Shown in pieces: positions 54,149 through 64,000 of a stretch of 64,000 bases of DNA. A model generated the notes under the pieces. That model was not told the origin of the DNA and ran no database searches. It saw nothing but the letters and a program-made list of their open reading frames with translations. Every line of letters begins with the position of its first letter. Position 1 is the first letter of the stretch. The stretch is from Anthopleura xanthogrammica. Lineage: Eukaryota > Cnidaria > Anthozoa > Actiniaria > Actiniidae. The stretch lies in the NCBI GenBank assembly GCA_964019055.1, contig OZ025206.1, positions 22,379,578 through 22,443,577 on the forward strand. Direction: 5' to 3'. A program made the position numbers and the translations under genes.

Positions 54149-56925
54149 ATGTCTGAAAACGAAGATATCGCACAGCTTACCTTCCCAGAAAAGCTTTGGT
54201 ACTTGGTCAATGAACCCAAATGTGATCATATTGACTGGGGCCCTGACGGATTGAGCATCGTCATCACTGATAGTCAGGAATTCTCCAAAACTGTTCTCAA
54301 CAATCCATCGAAAACCTACTTCAAAACGAAAAACCTGACAAGCTTCGTCCGTCAGTTGAATCTTTATGGTTTTCGTAAAGTATCGGATCACAAGAAAGTA
54401 GGGGATTCTCGATATGACCCAAACAGATGCGAGTTTAGACATCCCTCCTTCAGGAAAGGCAGGAAAGGTTTGATTCCAATTTGAAATTGATAAGCAATCT
54501 TCTGTTAAAAGTTCTGTTAGGTTTGGATACAAACAAAGGCGCTCCATCGACCTCAATTTGTTGAAGAAAGTTTTCGATTTCAAATCTCTAGGATCTACTT
54601 TTCCCTTTTCTGAGCAAAATATAATCACAAAATCATAATAGAATTGTGGAAGAATTTCCAATCATGTTATCTTTTTTCGGAGAACCGTTTCGATCCATGT
54701 TCTGCATGGAATTTCCGTTTTGTTTTGACACCATACGTAATGCATGGAAAAATAGACCTTTTTACTGATACGGCGGCCAAATTATGTGATGCTGAGGGGG
54801 CAAACGTGGAAATATTTATAAAGCATAGAGTGGCGGGGTTACTTTCTCAAATAATTTGATGGTTTGCTGTTTGGCATATCGCTCCAACTACCAGCAAAAT
54901 TCAATTGGTTTTTAGATGTGTTTCTCATTGGATAACATTAAATTATATAAAAAGACACCCTGACAGCTGTGCATACTATACATTTCCAATAATTGCCCCC
55001 TCGGCATCCCATAATGTCTTACTTAAAACAATAGAATTCGAGATGGCCACCATGTCAGTAAAAAGGTTTATTCTTCCATGCACCACTCAAAGTGGCTTCC
55101 CTTTCTCATTTAATGGTGTTAAACTGAAAGGAGCAGCAGAATTTTATCAGTGCCCAGTTGCATCTGTTACATCTCAACCTTTAGATAAATTATCATTATT
55201 TTCATTTTCATTACTAAAACAAATTAAAAATTTGAATGAAACTTATTAATTTTTCAATCTTAACCATTACTAAACTTTTTGATTAAAAAACACCATTAAA
55301 CGAATGTTGATGTCATCCTTAGATTTACTGGAAGAAGTCAAACGCCACCAAAACCACAGCAAAAAAGAAGAATCACCAAGCGAAGAGAAACCTAACACTA
55401 AACCACCAAACAATATCCCACCTTATCCTTCTTCCTACTTCCCGGTCAATTCCATGCCATCTCCCTTCTCCATGTGGACCAACTGGGACGCCTACCTTCA
55501 GGCTATGGGTCTCTTTCCATACCTACCTACAGTGAGCTCGCAGTGTGGTTTTGCCGACATGCCGAGTCAGGTTCCCGATTACTATGGTAGAGAAGCTATG
55601 GGACCTCCATACGGTGGCTATATGCCCCCGTACTACCAGATGCCACAGTGTAGTTATAATACAGATATGAGCATGTTGAATACCAATGGTGTTGATACAA
55701 TCAGTAATGGTTAGTAAATAAAGTTCTTTAATAGACCTTTTTAGCTTCGTATGCAAATTGCCCATTTCAGACCACATGACATTCCCTTGAGAAATGTTCT
55801 TTTGTTAAAATATTTACACATGAAAGAATCAACTCCCAAGAGTGGCATCACATGGTCTGAAATGGGCACAACAAACAACGAAGCTGAAAAGGTCTATTAT
55901 GTGGATTCTCCACCAAAAGATTTCATTCTCACTCGAGAACAAGATTCTTCGTTTGAGTTGTATCCATATTCCATGTGACTTTTCATGCAAAACTATTAAA
56001 CAAAGTAATGATGCTCTAGAGAATGACACGTGGTCTGTAGGTGCAGCCAAATTCGCCTTTCAACCCGTAGTTAACAGCACCGAAAGACCTCATTACCTTA
56101 GTCTTAGAAAATACCAGAAAAAAATTACAGATTCTTGATTGGAAAGTGAGTCCTTACGATTTTCGGCCGCTCCTATAGAAATTCCTCTGACAATTCTTGT
56201 TTCAACATTTTCTATGGAAATGAAAGTATTTCACCAGATGAAAATAACAGAGGGTTTTTTTCCTGATATTTCAGTCCTTTGATTTGCCTGTTCCATTTTT
56301 GCAGAACTCAGTTTTCCAGAGTGCTTTGTGAGCTTTATAGAGAGAAATAGACCACAAGTAGCTTAGCCAATCGGAATCACTAGTAACCATCTTCTTGTCT
56401 CTCTCTGCAACAGAAAACAAACCCGTCGACTCCTGCCCGGTATCTTTGCCTACAGTCAAAGTAACACCCAGTAAACCTTCAGTTGTCATCATCAACAACA
56501 CCCTATCCTCTTCACGGGACGTCACTAACGAAAACGGTTGCTATGGCAAATGTGACACCAACAAATGTGACATGACCAACCCCACCAAGGCAGCCAATAG
56601 CCCCAATTCAGACGTATATGTATGTCGTGGTGGTCAAGAAGCGAAGAAACCTATACCTGCTCAAAGACCAGAGGTCAGTACTTCTACAAATACTGGTGCC
56701 GTTCAGGGCTGGCGTAGAGCAGGCAGTGTAAGTGATTTACGATCACCACACGTTCACTCCAGGATTACTGATATACAGACCAACAACACTAAGATTAAAG
56801 TCATGGAAGGAAAACCGTTTGACAACGAAAAACAAAATTATAATGACGGCGCAGGGGAGAAAGAATCTGACGGTGAGTTCCAAAGACGCAAGAAAGTTAG
56901 GTTTGAAGTGAACGGAGAAAATTGA
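54149..56925 (+). CDS. Heat-shock-factor-family DNA-binding protein, 3 coding exons
   Basis: Exons 54149-54467, 55323-55709 and 56414-56925, GT-AG with phase 1 at both junctions, 405 residues. Residues 10-110 are an HSF-type winged-helix domain: LTFPEKLWYLV helix start, then the recognition helix SFVRQLNLYGFRKV at 65-78, and CEFRHPSFRKGRKDLLEEVK. The opening LTFP and the FKTKNLTSFVRQL region look closer to HSFY/HSF5-like members than to HSF1. After the domain I see no leucine-rich HR-A/B trimerisation region; exon 2 is Pro/Tyr/Met-rich (YPSSYFPVNSMPSPFSMW) and exon 3 is polar and ends in a basic patch (RRKKVRF). It probably binds DNA, perhaps with a specialised expression pattern; function is not shown. 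AATAAA lies near 57163. Confidence 0.88.
55758..56040. mobile_element. Foldback MITE, family B, copy 2 (HSF-like intron 2)
   Basis: GCCCATTTCAGACCACATGA and its mirror CATGGTCTGAAATGGGCA (about 55850-55870) bound a first part. Then TTTGAGTTGTATCCATATTC and GATGCTCTAGAGAATGACAC..GTGGTCTG continue to about 56040. It matches 33516-33690, with extra sequence, so it may be two nested or partial copies. Confidence 0.7.
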
Positions 56926-57219
56926 ATGTAAAACAGTTGTAAAACGAAGCGCTGCATGCAGGTCTACTTGTTTATACAGCATCGTGGTATAACGGATGAC
57001 ATCCGATTTAGTTTCTTGTCGTATAAGTAAAATTTTAGTTGGCGCTGGGATTTTGATATATAAAGATTTTCCATTTTTCAAGCTTGGTATAAATTATTTG
57101 TTGGTTTACATTATAAAGCTAAATGTTGTAAATAGCGCGCTTATTCAAGATTATAGAAAGAATAAATATACAAATAAATAACCTTTTGCCCTTTTACTCA
57201 ATTTTTCTTATGTAATCAA

Positions 57220-57465
57220 TTAAGGGTGGCTTAGCTCGTAGGGCACTCACTTCTCACCTCTAGGGTCTCAGGTTTGATTTCTGGATTCAGCATCACATGT
57301 AGCTACATGTCAGTAGAGTTTGTTGGGTTTCTCCCTTGATAATAATAGGGTTTTCTCTGAATTGTCTTCCTCCGCAAATCCAACATGTTAAATTTCAATT
57401 CGATCTGTGAGTTTTTTCCCATGCCCTGACTATGATTGGTCTTAGAGGTTGTTCTGCGTATCGGT
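57220..57465 (+). mobile_element. SINE copy with one 57-bp tail unit
   Basis: The cleanest copy of the family. A-box region GGGTGGCTTAGCTCGTAGGG, B-box region CTCAGGTTTGATTTCTGG, CAGCATCACATG, GTTGGGTTTCTCCC, AAATTTCAATTCGATCTGTG, then one tail unit (CCCATGCCCTGACTATGATT, GGTCTTAGAGGTTGTTCTGC). Confidence 0.82.
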
Positions 57466-58140
57466 AAAATTGAGGCTTGAGAATTCTTCTTGCCCAGAAT
57501 CCTCTAGTAAGAATATATTTGCGCGCGCTGATTGGTCGATAGCTGGCGCTCGGTCTGGAAAATAAAGGGCATACCTCACCCAAAATACACTGAAGAGACC
57601 GAGCGTAAACTAAAAGCTTTTTATCTTTATTGGATTTCACTGACTCATGTAGTCATGTACGTTCAAGTGTTACACTCCATCACTTATCACGTGATCGTGG
57701 TCACATGACCATTGTCATACTAATGGTATAAACCGCTGGTCATGATTACCCCATTTGAGGCTTTTGCAGAAATCTAATCATTTAATGTTTGATACTTCTA
57801 AGTATATTAAAACATTACAACTTTTTAAGCAATATTAATCACTTTCCCCACCCTAGAAGGAGGATTATGTAATCACCTCACCACCCCGGTGGGGAGTAGT
57901 ATGTACCCCTCACCACCCTGGTAAGGATTTTGGGCTCTCCAACAAATATTGTCGAGTTCGTTCAAGATCGATGACGGAGGTTTTATAAAAGGATATGCAG
58001 CTAAAATAAGTTTCAAAAAATAGGAATTCGGGGAGCAAAATGAGGTTAAAATCCCTAACGTAGTTTACAGCTACAGTAGTTACTTTGATTACAACCGTCC
58101 CAGACCGTCCCACGTATAGAACAAAACAAGAACGTGACGA
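57466..58140. other. Intergenic between HSF-like and acidic-protein genes
   Basis: No gene recognised. Contains CACGTGATCGTGGTCACATGAC at about 57688-57709 and a short CCTCACCACCC direct repeat (57876 and 57907). Confidence 0.4.
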
Positions 58141-58230
58141 GGCACGTGACTCAAATGACAAGAGAGCCACGTGATAGTCACGTGTTAAAAAGACACGTGA
58201 TAGTCATGTGGTCAGTGAGACACGTGACCA
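58140..58230. promoter_or_regulatory. Cluster of five CACGTG palindromes
   Basis: Perfect CACGTG hexamers at 58143, 58168, 58179, 58194 and 58221, four of them within GTCACGTG or CACGTGAC contexts, plus a near match CATGTG at 58205. This is the E-box recognised by bHLH-zip factors (MYC/MAX, USF, MITF/TFE). It lies 250 bp past the stop of the minus-strand acidic protein gene. A regulatory role is an inference; it could also be a small tandem repeat. Confidence 0.5.
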
Positions 58231-58478
58231 TCCTGATGTAATAGGTATCTTTCCAGGGGTCCAAAATGCCCACCGATATATATATATGTAAAAGGAAAAC
58301 TAGTACTTGTTTGCAAAACCTGTTTTAACCTGTTTACTTTAGTTTTAGCCTCTAGTTTTTCTTGAATGTTATTCCCAAGATACATAAAAGTTAATTTTTC
58401 TTCTGACATAAAACTGTAACGAGTTTATCTTTGATGTCCATGACAATGAAGTGTCTGTCTGTCCTACTAGCTGCCAGT

Positions 58479-59714
58479 TTACTCGACCACCTTGCATTCT
58501 TGCTTGCAGACTGGTTTTTGATTTTTACACAGATAAATACAAAGATCCTTAATGGTGCCCATCTTATACTCACATCTCGGTACAGCACACTGGTCGTATG
58601 TCATAGGCAAGGCACATTTAGTTTCACATTTTTTTACTTTAACGACTCGTGGTTTTTCTTCCTGGATTTCCTCGGCTTTGTCGCTTTCTCCTTTACCCTC
58701 TGCCTTGCTGACAGGCTTGTCTTCTTCGTCCTCCTCTTCTTCTTCATCCTCTGGCTTTGCAGCTCCGCTAAACAACTGAAAATCCAGTCCATTAGCAACT
58801 GGTTTGAGAAGTTTGCTCAAACTCTCCATTCCCTTGCGTATTGCCTCGGCACTGCCATCATCTTCAGCGCCAGAAGATTCTCCTGACGTTGTCTCAGTAT
58901 CTGACGTTACCTCGTCACTTTCTCCGGATGAAGCCGAAGTTTCAGCGTCTTCTTTCACCGTTACTAAAGAAGGCTGAACTTTAGCTATCGTAGATTTCTT
59001 CACTTCTTTATCGCTAGCAATCTTCTTTGATTCTTGTTGTGTTTGGTTGTCACTCTTGGCAACTTGTACCGTAGTTTCAACTGGAGATGTTTTGTCGCTG
59101 TTGCTCTCAGATTCTTGGTCCGGTTCGTTGCCGGATTGTTCATCATCGCTGGGTGAGGTCTCAGAAGAACCACTTGCTGGTGATGCAGTCTGAGTTTCAC
59201 TTGCTGCCTCTACTGTGTCGCTACCAGAGCTGACACTATTGTCTTCTTGTTGGTCTTCTGGTTTATCAGTTTCTTCCTGACCCGACGCTTCGACAGTGTC
59301 ACCTTTTGTGTCCTGTCCTTGTATCTGCTCGTCAGTCTGTGTTCCATCATCTCCGCTTGATTCAGCGCTATTTTCACTATCAGCAGACTGTTCCTCAGAT
59401 CCCGACGATTGATCTTCATTAACTTCGCTGCGTCTCGTACCGGTGCTGTCTCCGCGTTCCTCCGAGCGTGAACCTGATCCAACGAAAATGTCCTCAACAG
59501 CATCAGTGTGCTTGATATCATCACCGCTGTCATCTTCTTCGTCTAAAGATCGTCTGTTGACATGGATTCGTGGACTGTTTGACATAGCTGCCAGTGCTCT
59601 GCGTAGCAAAGCTCTTCCCAGCACACTTTGGGAACTCAATTTCTTGTTTGGCGAACATGAGCCGTAACGGACGACCGCTGACACGGCCAGTATAGTTAGA
59701 AATAAAAGACGCAT
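58479..59714 (-). CDS. Secreted acidic Ser/Glu/Asp-rich protein with Cys-rich C-terminus
   Basis: 411 residues. The N-terminus MRLLFLTILAVSAVVRYGSC is a good signal peptide. Residues about 50-345 are low-complexity and very acidic (Ser, Glu, Asp, Gln, Thr; for example EEEEEDEEDKPV near 325) with many potential Ser phosphorylation sites. The last 55 residues hold eight cysteines (CETKC..C..C..C..C..C..C) in a compact module of unknown type. A splice acceptor (pyrimidine tract then CAG) lies two bases before the ATG, so the ATG starts a second exon. A donor at 60820-60821 could end a non-coding first exon (60822 up to about 60850). Acidic secreted proteins of this kind occur in coral skeletal matrices, but also elsewhere; I do not recognise a specific named protein. 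Confidence 0.82.
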   Translation of the reverse strand: MRLLFLTILAVSAVVRYGSCSPNKKLSSQSVLGRALLRRALAAMSNSPRIHVNRRSLDEEDDSGDDIKHTDAVEDIFVGSGSRSEERGDSTGTRRSEVNEDQSSGSEEQSADSENSAESSGDDGTQTDEQIQGQDTKGDTVEASGQEETDKPEDQQEDNSVSSGSDTVEAASETQTASPASGSSETSPSDDEQSGNEPDQESESNSDKTSPVETTVQVAKSDNQTQQESKKIASDKEVKKSTIAKVQPSLVTVKEDAETSASSGESDEVTSDTETTSGESSGAEDDGSAEAIRKGMESLSKLLKPVANGLDFQLFSGAAKPEDEEEEEDEEDKPVSKAEGKGESDKAEEIQEEKPRVVKVKKCETKCALPMTYDQCAVPRCEYKMGTIKDLCIYLCKNQKPVCKQECKVVE

Positions 59715-60900
59715 AGCTGAAAGAGAGAGAAAAAAACAAAGATTTTTTTACATTGATGACAGTTTAAATGGCCTTATCTTTCCTACCCACTCCCCGATTA
59801 TAAGTATGAGTCATATTCAGAAGATAAAAATATCTATACATTAATATAGCTTTAATGATTGATTAATTTCGGGATATTCTTTGACTACTTGGAATCGTTT
59901 TATCATTTGAGAATGAGAGACAACTTCAATTCCGACGCTCATTTCTTCCTTCACAAGAAAATGGTGGATAAAAACGTTTAAATCTGTCATTTATTTGTTT
60001 GATAGTTTATAGATGTTCGAGTTCATATGCAAAGAAAGAGATAATTAGTAAGACAACTGACCCGTAACGATTCTAGGTATTTATCTATATTTATTTTAAT
60101 TCGCTTTGTGGTCATGGCGCCCTCGTGGTAAACCCGCCCAGCCAAACCTAAAAATTACCATATTTTTCTACCATAAAAATAAACTTTCTTAACAGACAAT
60201 GTCAAATACACTTAAGAGCAAATTATAAAGGAATAGTTTTACATTCTATAATAATTTTGAACAAGTTTGAGCAAACAAAATATTTAGAACTCATGTCAAA
60301 AACCTTGGATATCAAACGATGATTGTTCCAATTTGTGAAGAGTTGAGCATTCAGATGGATTCCTTAGCTAGCAAATGATAGAATTGACAGGAGTGATAAT
60401 CACACTTTATAAATATACTTTTATAAGCATAAGAACAAAACTAACAATCTAGTTAACGGCTCAATCAAACAGGTATTGGATTTTATAATTCGCATGACGG
60501 ATGGTGAAAAATTTGCAGGTCCTTCGTTACCGATCGCTGAACTTGTTCAAGAATTTCCATCTTTAAACTCTAAATAACCGACTAAATATTATCAGTTTTT
60601 CTTTATAAATATCTCATATGAAAGCTGTATGTAATTTGAAGAGCTTAGAGCTCAAAATTGGAAGCAATTTTAGCGATAAATCTCCGGTCTTAAAAACCCA
60701 AAATGACACTTAATCCACTACCTGTCGTTCGGTGTTGATATTTTTATGTTTGCAACTCTAGTTCGAGAGATAAAATAAAACTCCGAATCTACTTTCATAT
60801 CAAAAAGCACTTTTTTCTTACCTTAGTTTAGAGAAGTCCCCTAAAAGCAAAGCTTTAAATGCGTTACAAGTTGAGAATTTCTGCGAAGGATTCTTCGTTC
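59715..60900 (-). promoter_or_regulatory. Probable 5' intron and non-coding first exon of the acidic-protein gene
   Basis: On the minus strand CTAAACTAAG|GTAAGAAAAA (donor at 60820-60821) and the acceptor TCTCTCTTTCAG before 59716 delimit a possible 1.1-kb intron. A TTTAAAG sequence about 30 bp upstream of the first-exon segment could serve as a TATA-like element. There is no other gene here. Splicing is inferred from consensus sites alone. Confidence 0.45.
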
Positions 60901-61955
60901 TCTCTCTGATTGGTGATTGACCAAATTTGGCTGAGGTTCATTAATATTCATGAGATGTTTGTGTGATGTAATTTGGCTGGTTAGAGGCGAGTGACACCAC
61001 ACTCGCCCGTGACGGTTCTGAAAAGGTCAAATACGAGGCAAGATTTTCTCATTTTGCTAAAATATAACCACGTTTTTCCACTCAGTCAGACGAAAAACTA
61101 CATCTTTATGACTTGTTCTTCAAATATCTTCAGAATTTTTACTTGATTCAAAACTGTTTCAGTAATAAAGTTAGTCACAATTTCGCTGGTTTTTACTGTG
61201 TTTACAATCGAAGTGAAAACATTCACCAGTCTGTTTTAAAATATAATTTTTAGAATTTCCTAGATTAAATAACTAAGTTATTCAGTTATTTTCTCAGCTT
61301 CAAAGAAAATGCTTGTTATAGTTGTAGAACTGATAAAAGTAAGAACTTTTTGCAAATGCTGACAAAATATAGAAAATGATTTATGATTATTGATCGTTTA
61401 GATTTACATGTATCCAACATTGGACTCTAACCGAAACTTGAGTTGTTGTGAAAAATCACTTATCAAAGCATCTAAAATTTGTGGTTTGGGACGAAAGCAC
61501 ACGATGCTTTTTTATCAAAGCTCACGATGCCAGCAAGTTTAAATTTCTCCATAAGGAATGAGTATCAAAAAGTTTTTTTAAATTGAGGATTATCCGTGAA
61601 ATTCCAGGACAAACGGGACAATCTGGTTATTGTCGGGTCACCGTGTTAGACTAGACTCGGTGACCAGGTTCCTCCTTGAACAATTTGTAATCATAGCTAC
61701 TGAACATCAATAGACATGCATCCATGCATCCTTCCATTCAATAACGCATAAGAAATTGCAGTTTTTATAAGGATTGTACGTAACTAAATCGTTTTACTTT
61801 GGACGCAATTTTTTATAGTTGCAAACCTCTTGCAATCGACAATGAAATTCTTCATTTCGGTTTGAGTAGCATCCATGTTAACTTGCCTTCTTAAGAGCTA
61901 CTTGCGTAAAGAAAAATATATTACTCAACATATAAAGTATTGAAATGCAGGTGTA
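60901..61955. other. Intergenic, no gene recognised
   Basis: AT-rich sequence without recognised coding features or repeats. Confidence 0.4.
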
Positions 61956-61963
61956 GTTGTTCT

Positions 61964-62480
61964 TAGCCAACCAACCAACTCACCCACCATACCAACCAAC
62001 CAACCAACCAACCAACCAACCAACCAACCAACCAACCAACCAACCAACCAACCAACCAACCAACCAACCAACCAACCACCCACCCACCCACCCAACCAAC
62101 CAACCAACCAACCACCCAACCAACCAACCAACCAACCAACCAACCAACCAACCAACCAACTCACCCATACAACCAACCAACCACCCAACCAACCAACCAA
62201 CCAACAAACTCACCCACCCACCCACCCACCCACCCACCCACCCAACTGACCAACCAACCAACCAACCAACCAACCAACCAACAACCAAGCAATACGCCCA
62301 CAAACAAACAAACAAAAACTAACCCACCCACCCAACCAACCAACTAACGAACCAAACATCCATCCATCAATCTATCCATTCAACCAATCAACAAACCAAC
62401 CAACGAACCAATCGATCATCCATCCATCTATCTAATCAACCAATCAACCAAACAACGAACAAACAAACAATCGAACAAGC
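61964..62480. repeat. CCAA/CCAC microsatellite tract
   Basis: About 360 bp of nearly pure CCAA with CCCA/CCAC stretches, decaying into CATCCATC, CAATCAAC and CAAACAAA units. Open frames on both strands (Gly-Trp-Leu-Val or Pro-Thr-Asn-Gln repeats) are artefacts of it. Confidence 0.97.
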
Positions 62481-63007
62481 AAACAAGCAGATTTGAAACT
62501 GAATATCCACAATATTTTCTGAATCCGCGTCTGAACCCAGAACTATGGTGGGCGCGCGCGCGTGTTTTTGTAAGTTCCCGCCGAAAACTTCATCAGTATA
62601 AGCTATATATGGAGATCAGTGGTAATGGAATTTCAAATAGATCCTTAACACCGTTTACAAAACCGTTTATTTTACACCACTCAGTTTTTATTTATTAAAA
62701 CAACTTTTAGAAAGCTTGAAAATTACATACACTGTACCATTACAATGAAAAAATATTTTTTTACACTCAAGTATGTTTTTCTTTACAATTTAAGATACCA
62801 AGATGTATTAAAAATAATTATCTCAGAAACAAACACAAGCTCGTTTTGGTTTTCTGAGTGTTTGTTTTACAAGTTTGTTCACACATTCAATAGGTTAGAT
62901 AATGGCAAGTTTTTTCCATCAAGTAAGTTTACATTTTCTTAGTTTATTAGCCACACCATAATGTTTAATTCAAATTATTTAACATTTTTCACTGCAATTT
63001 GAAAATG
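62481..63007. other. Intergenic / 3' region of the cystine-knot gene
   Basis: AT-rich; the 3' UTR of the minus-strand gene probably lies just left of 63008. No other gene is seen. One GCGCGCGCGC run lies at 62552-62562. Confidence 0.4.
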
Positions 63008-63376
63008 TTAATCGAAGCAAGGTAGACAAGAACAACGCTCATGTTGCAAGAGTTTGTGTTTGATAATCCCAAATTTACCATTCCCTACTTTACAGACAGC
63101 ATCTACATAGACATCCTTGGTTTTCACTGGTGTACAACACGTACATTTGCGTTGACCGTCGTATGGGGAATCGGTGCTGATACAAGCACCACTGCATTGC
63201 TTGAGAGGCGCACGGCGTACATAACAACCATAGAGTTTGATTTCGACGTTGGCGGTACGCGGCTCACAGATTTCGACTCTGTATTGACGTCTGAATATCT
63301 GATTAGGTTCTTGAAAACGGCAGGAGACGGCCAAAGGCAACATTAATAACAGCAAAACTGAGTAAATGAAGTTCAT
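63008..63376 (-). CDS. Small secreted C-terminal cystine-knot (CTCK) protein
   Basis: 122 residues. The signal peptide is MNFIYSVLLLLMLPLAVSC or a few residues longer. A possible dibasic site (RRQYR) lies at 29-33. The mature part has 11 cysteines at 37, 51, 61, 65, 78, 80, 81, 95, 115, 117 and 120. The C..C..CxGxC..CxCC..C..CxC..C spacing, with SGAC as the CxGxC element, fits the CTCK fold of mucins, von Willebrand factor, norrin and bursicon-type hormones. The odd Cys number suggests a disulphide-linked dimer. It is probably an extracellular ligand or antagonist; the specific subfamily is not assignable. A splice acceptor (TTCTTATAG at about 63389-63397, minus strand) shortly before the ATG suggests an upstream non-coding exon. 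Confidence 0.82.
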   Translation of the reverse strand: MNFIYSVLLLLMLPLAVSCRFQEPNQIFRRQYRVEICEPRTANVEIKLYGCYVRRAPLKQCSGACISTDSPYDGQRKCTCCTPVKTKDVYVDAVCKVGNGKFGIIKHKLLQHERCSCLPCFD

Positions 63377-63397
63377 AGTTTGTTCTTTCTATAAGAA

Positions 63398-64000
63398 AAC
63401 AAAGAAAAAGAATTACTAAGCTATGTTACGAAAGAAAAGTTATTATTTCCCTGTATATATGGTAACATGAAAATATATGGAAAACACATAAATAAATACT
63501 TGATTTTTCTTATATATTTGGAAAGAAATGATTTCGGAAAAGTCATTTAAAAAATATTTCAATGGGTTTTTGAATGTACGTTGTAGTGAGTTGTCGTTAA
63601 ATTTACCCTTGGGCGTAAGCAGGAACTAATAAAATAATCTTAATTTCAAACTCACTCTATACTAATTCTATACTATTTTATTACTAATTTTATTACTATA
63701 CTTTACATCTTTATTAACCAAATTGATATTAATCAAAATTACAATTAACGTTATTTTTAGTTACCGTTGGAGTTAAATCTACCATTAATGTGTAGCTAGC
63801 GGGCAAACTTAATTCCAAAGTCATTCTAAAATAATAAAATTCATTGCAATTTTTTACTATATTTGACGTCAATTATCAATCAAATCTCAAACAACCACGC
63901 ACGTAATGGTGGTGAACTGATAACACAAGGTTTCGTGTCTCGGCTAGCACGGGTTCATTTATTATGGTATTGATAGAACAGAGTTTTATTAGTAATCAAT
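63398..64000. other. Right end, no gene recognised
   Basis: AT-rich with short imperfect repeats of TATACTATTTTATTACTA type near 63655-63710. It probably contains the 5' part of the cystine-knot gene's transcript or promoter. Confidence 0.35.

Noticed and set aside
54905..55249. 114-codon frame inside HSF-like intron 1
   Set aside because: Flanked by a consistent splice donor and acceptor of the host gene; the peptide has no recognisable domain and may be an old repeat fragment.
61925..62343. Long frames encoding Gly-Trp-Leu-Val or Pro-Thr-Asn-Gln repeats
   Set aside because: Pure CCAA/CCAC microsatellite read in several frames on both strands.

Overview
The window looks like nuclear DNA of an animal, most probably an anthozoan cnidarian such as a stony coral. 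This rests on spliced genes with GT-AG introns, metazoan families (hnRNP U-like, AP-4 mu, HSF, a secreted cystine-knot protein and an acidic secreted protein), an AT-rich background, a BEL/Pao retrotransposon, and many tRNA-derived SINEs and foldback (MITE-like) elements. The species cannot be fixed from the sequence. No rRNA gene, intact tRNA gene, CRISPR array or operon structure was seen.

Layout. (1) 1-3136 is a satellite of a 57-bp monomer (about 54 copies) that abuts a SINE; the same monomer forms the 3' tail of SINE copies elsewhere in the window. (2) 5.4-33.4 kb holds a tandem cluster of intronless Ser/Thr kinase genes of the PDIK1L/STK35 type. It has a decayed copy (7.5-9.0 kb), two short intact kinases (10760-11653, 13813-14685), a kinase with a long C-terminal tail of eleven about 80-residue repeats (23196-26798), a frameshifted copy (28970-29936) and a kinase with a proline-rich tail (32026-33414). 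The copies share upstream modules and mosaic blocks of near-identity. A 6.5-kb BEL/Pao element with identical LTRs (14934-21450) has landed in the 3' flank of one copy and is itself broken by a foldback element and an in-frame stop.

(3) 35.2-52.9 kb holds two conserved housekeeping genes transcribed divergently from a 415-bp spacer: an hnRNP U-like gene on the minus strand (11 coding exons, 35198-45357) and the AP-4 adaptor mu subunit gene on the plus strand (16 coding exons, 45773-52928). Both were reconstructed here exon by exon with consistent phases. Their introns carry SINEs, minisatellites and microsatellites. (4) 54.1-63.4 kb holds an atypical heat-shock-factor-like gene (three coding exons, plus strand), an acidic Ser/Glu/Asp-rich secreted protein gene (minus) and a small secreted cystine-knot protein gene (minus).

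The two housekeeping genes act in RNA binding and in vesicle sorting. The kinase cluster looks like a young lineage-specific expansion shaped by duplication, gene conversion and transposon insertion. The most unusual observations are the graded path from single SINE tail unit to satellite array, the repeat-tailed kinase within a mosaic kinase cluster, and the foldback element nested in a retrotransposon with identical LTRs.
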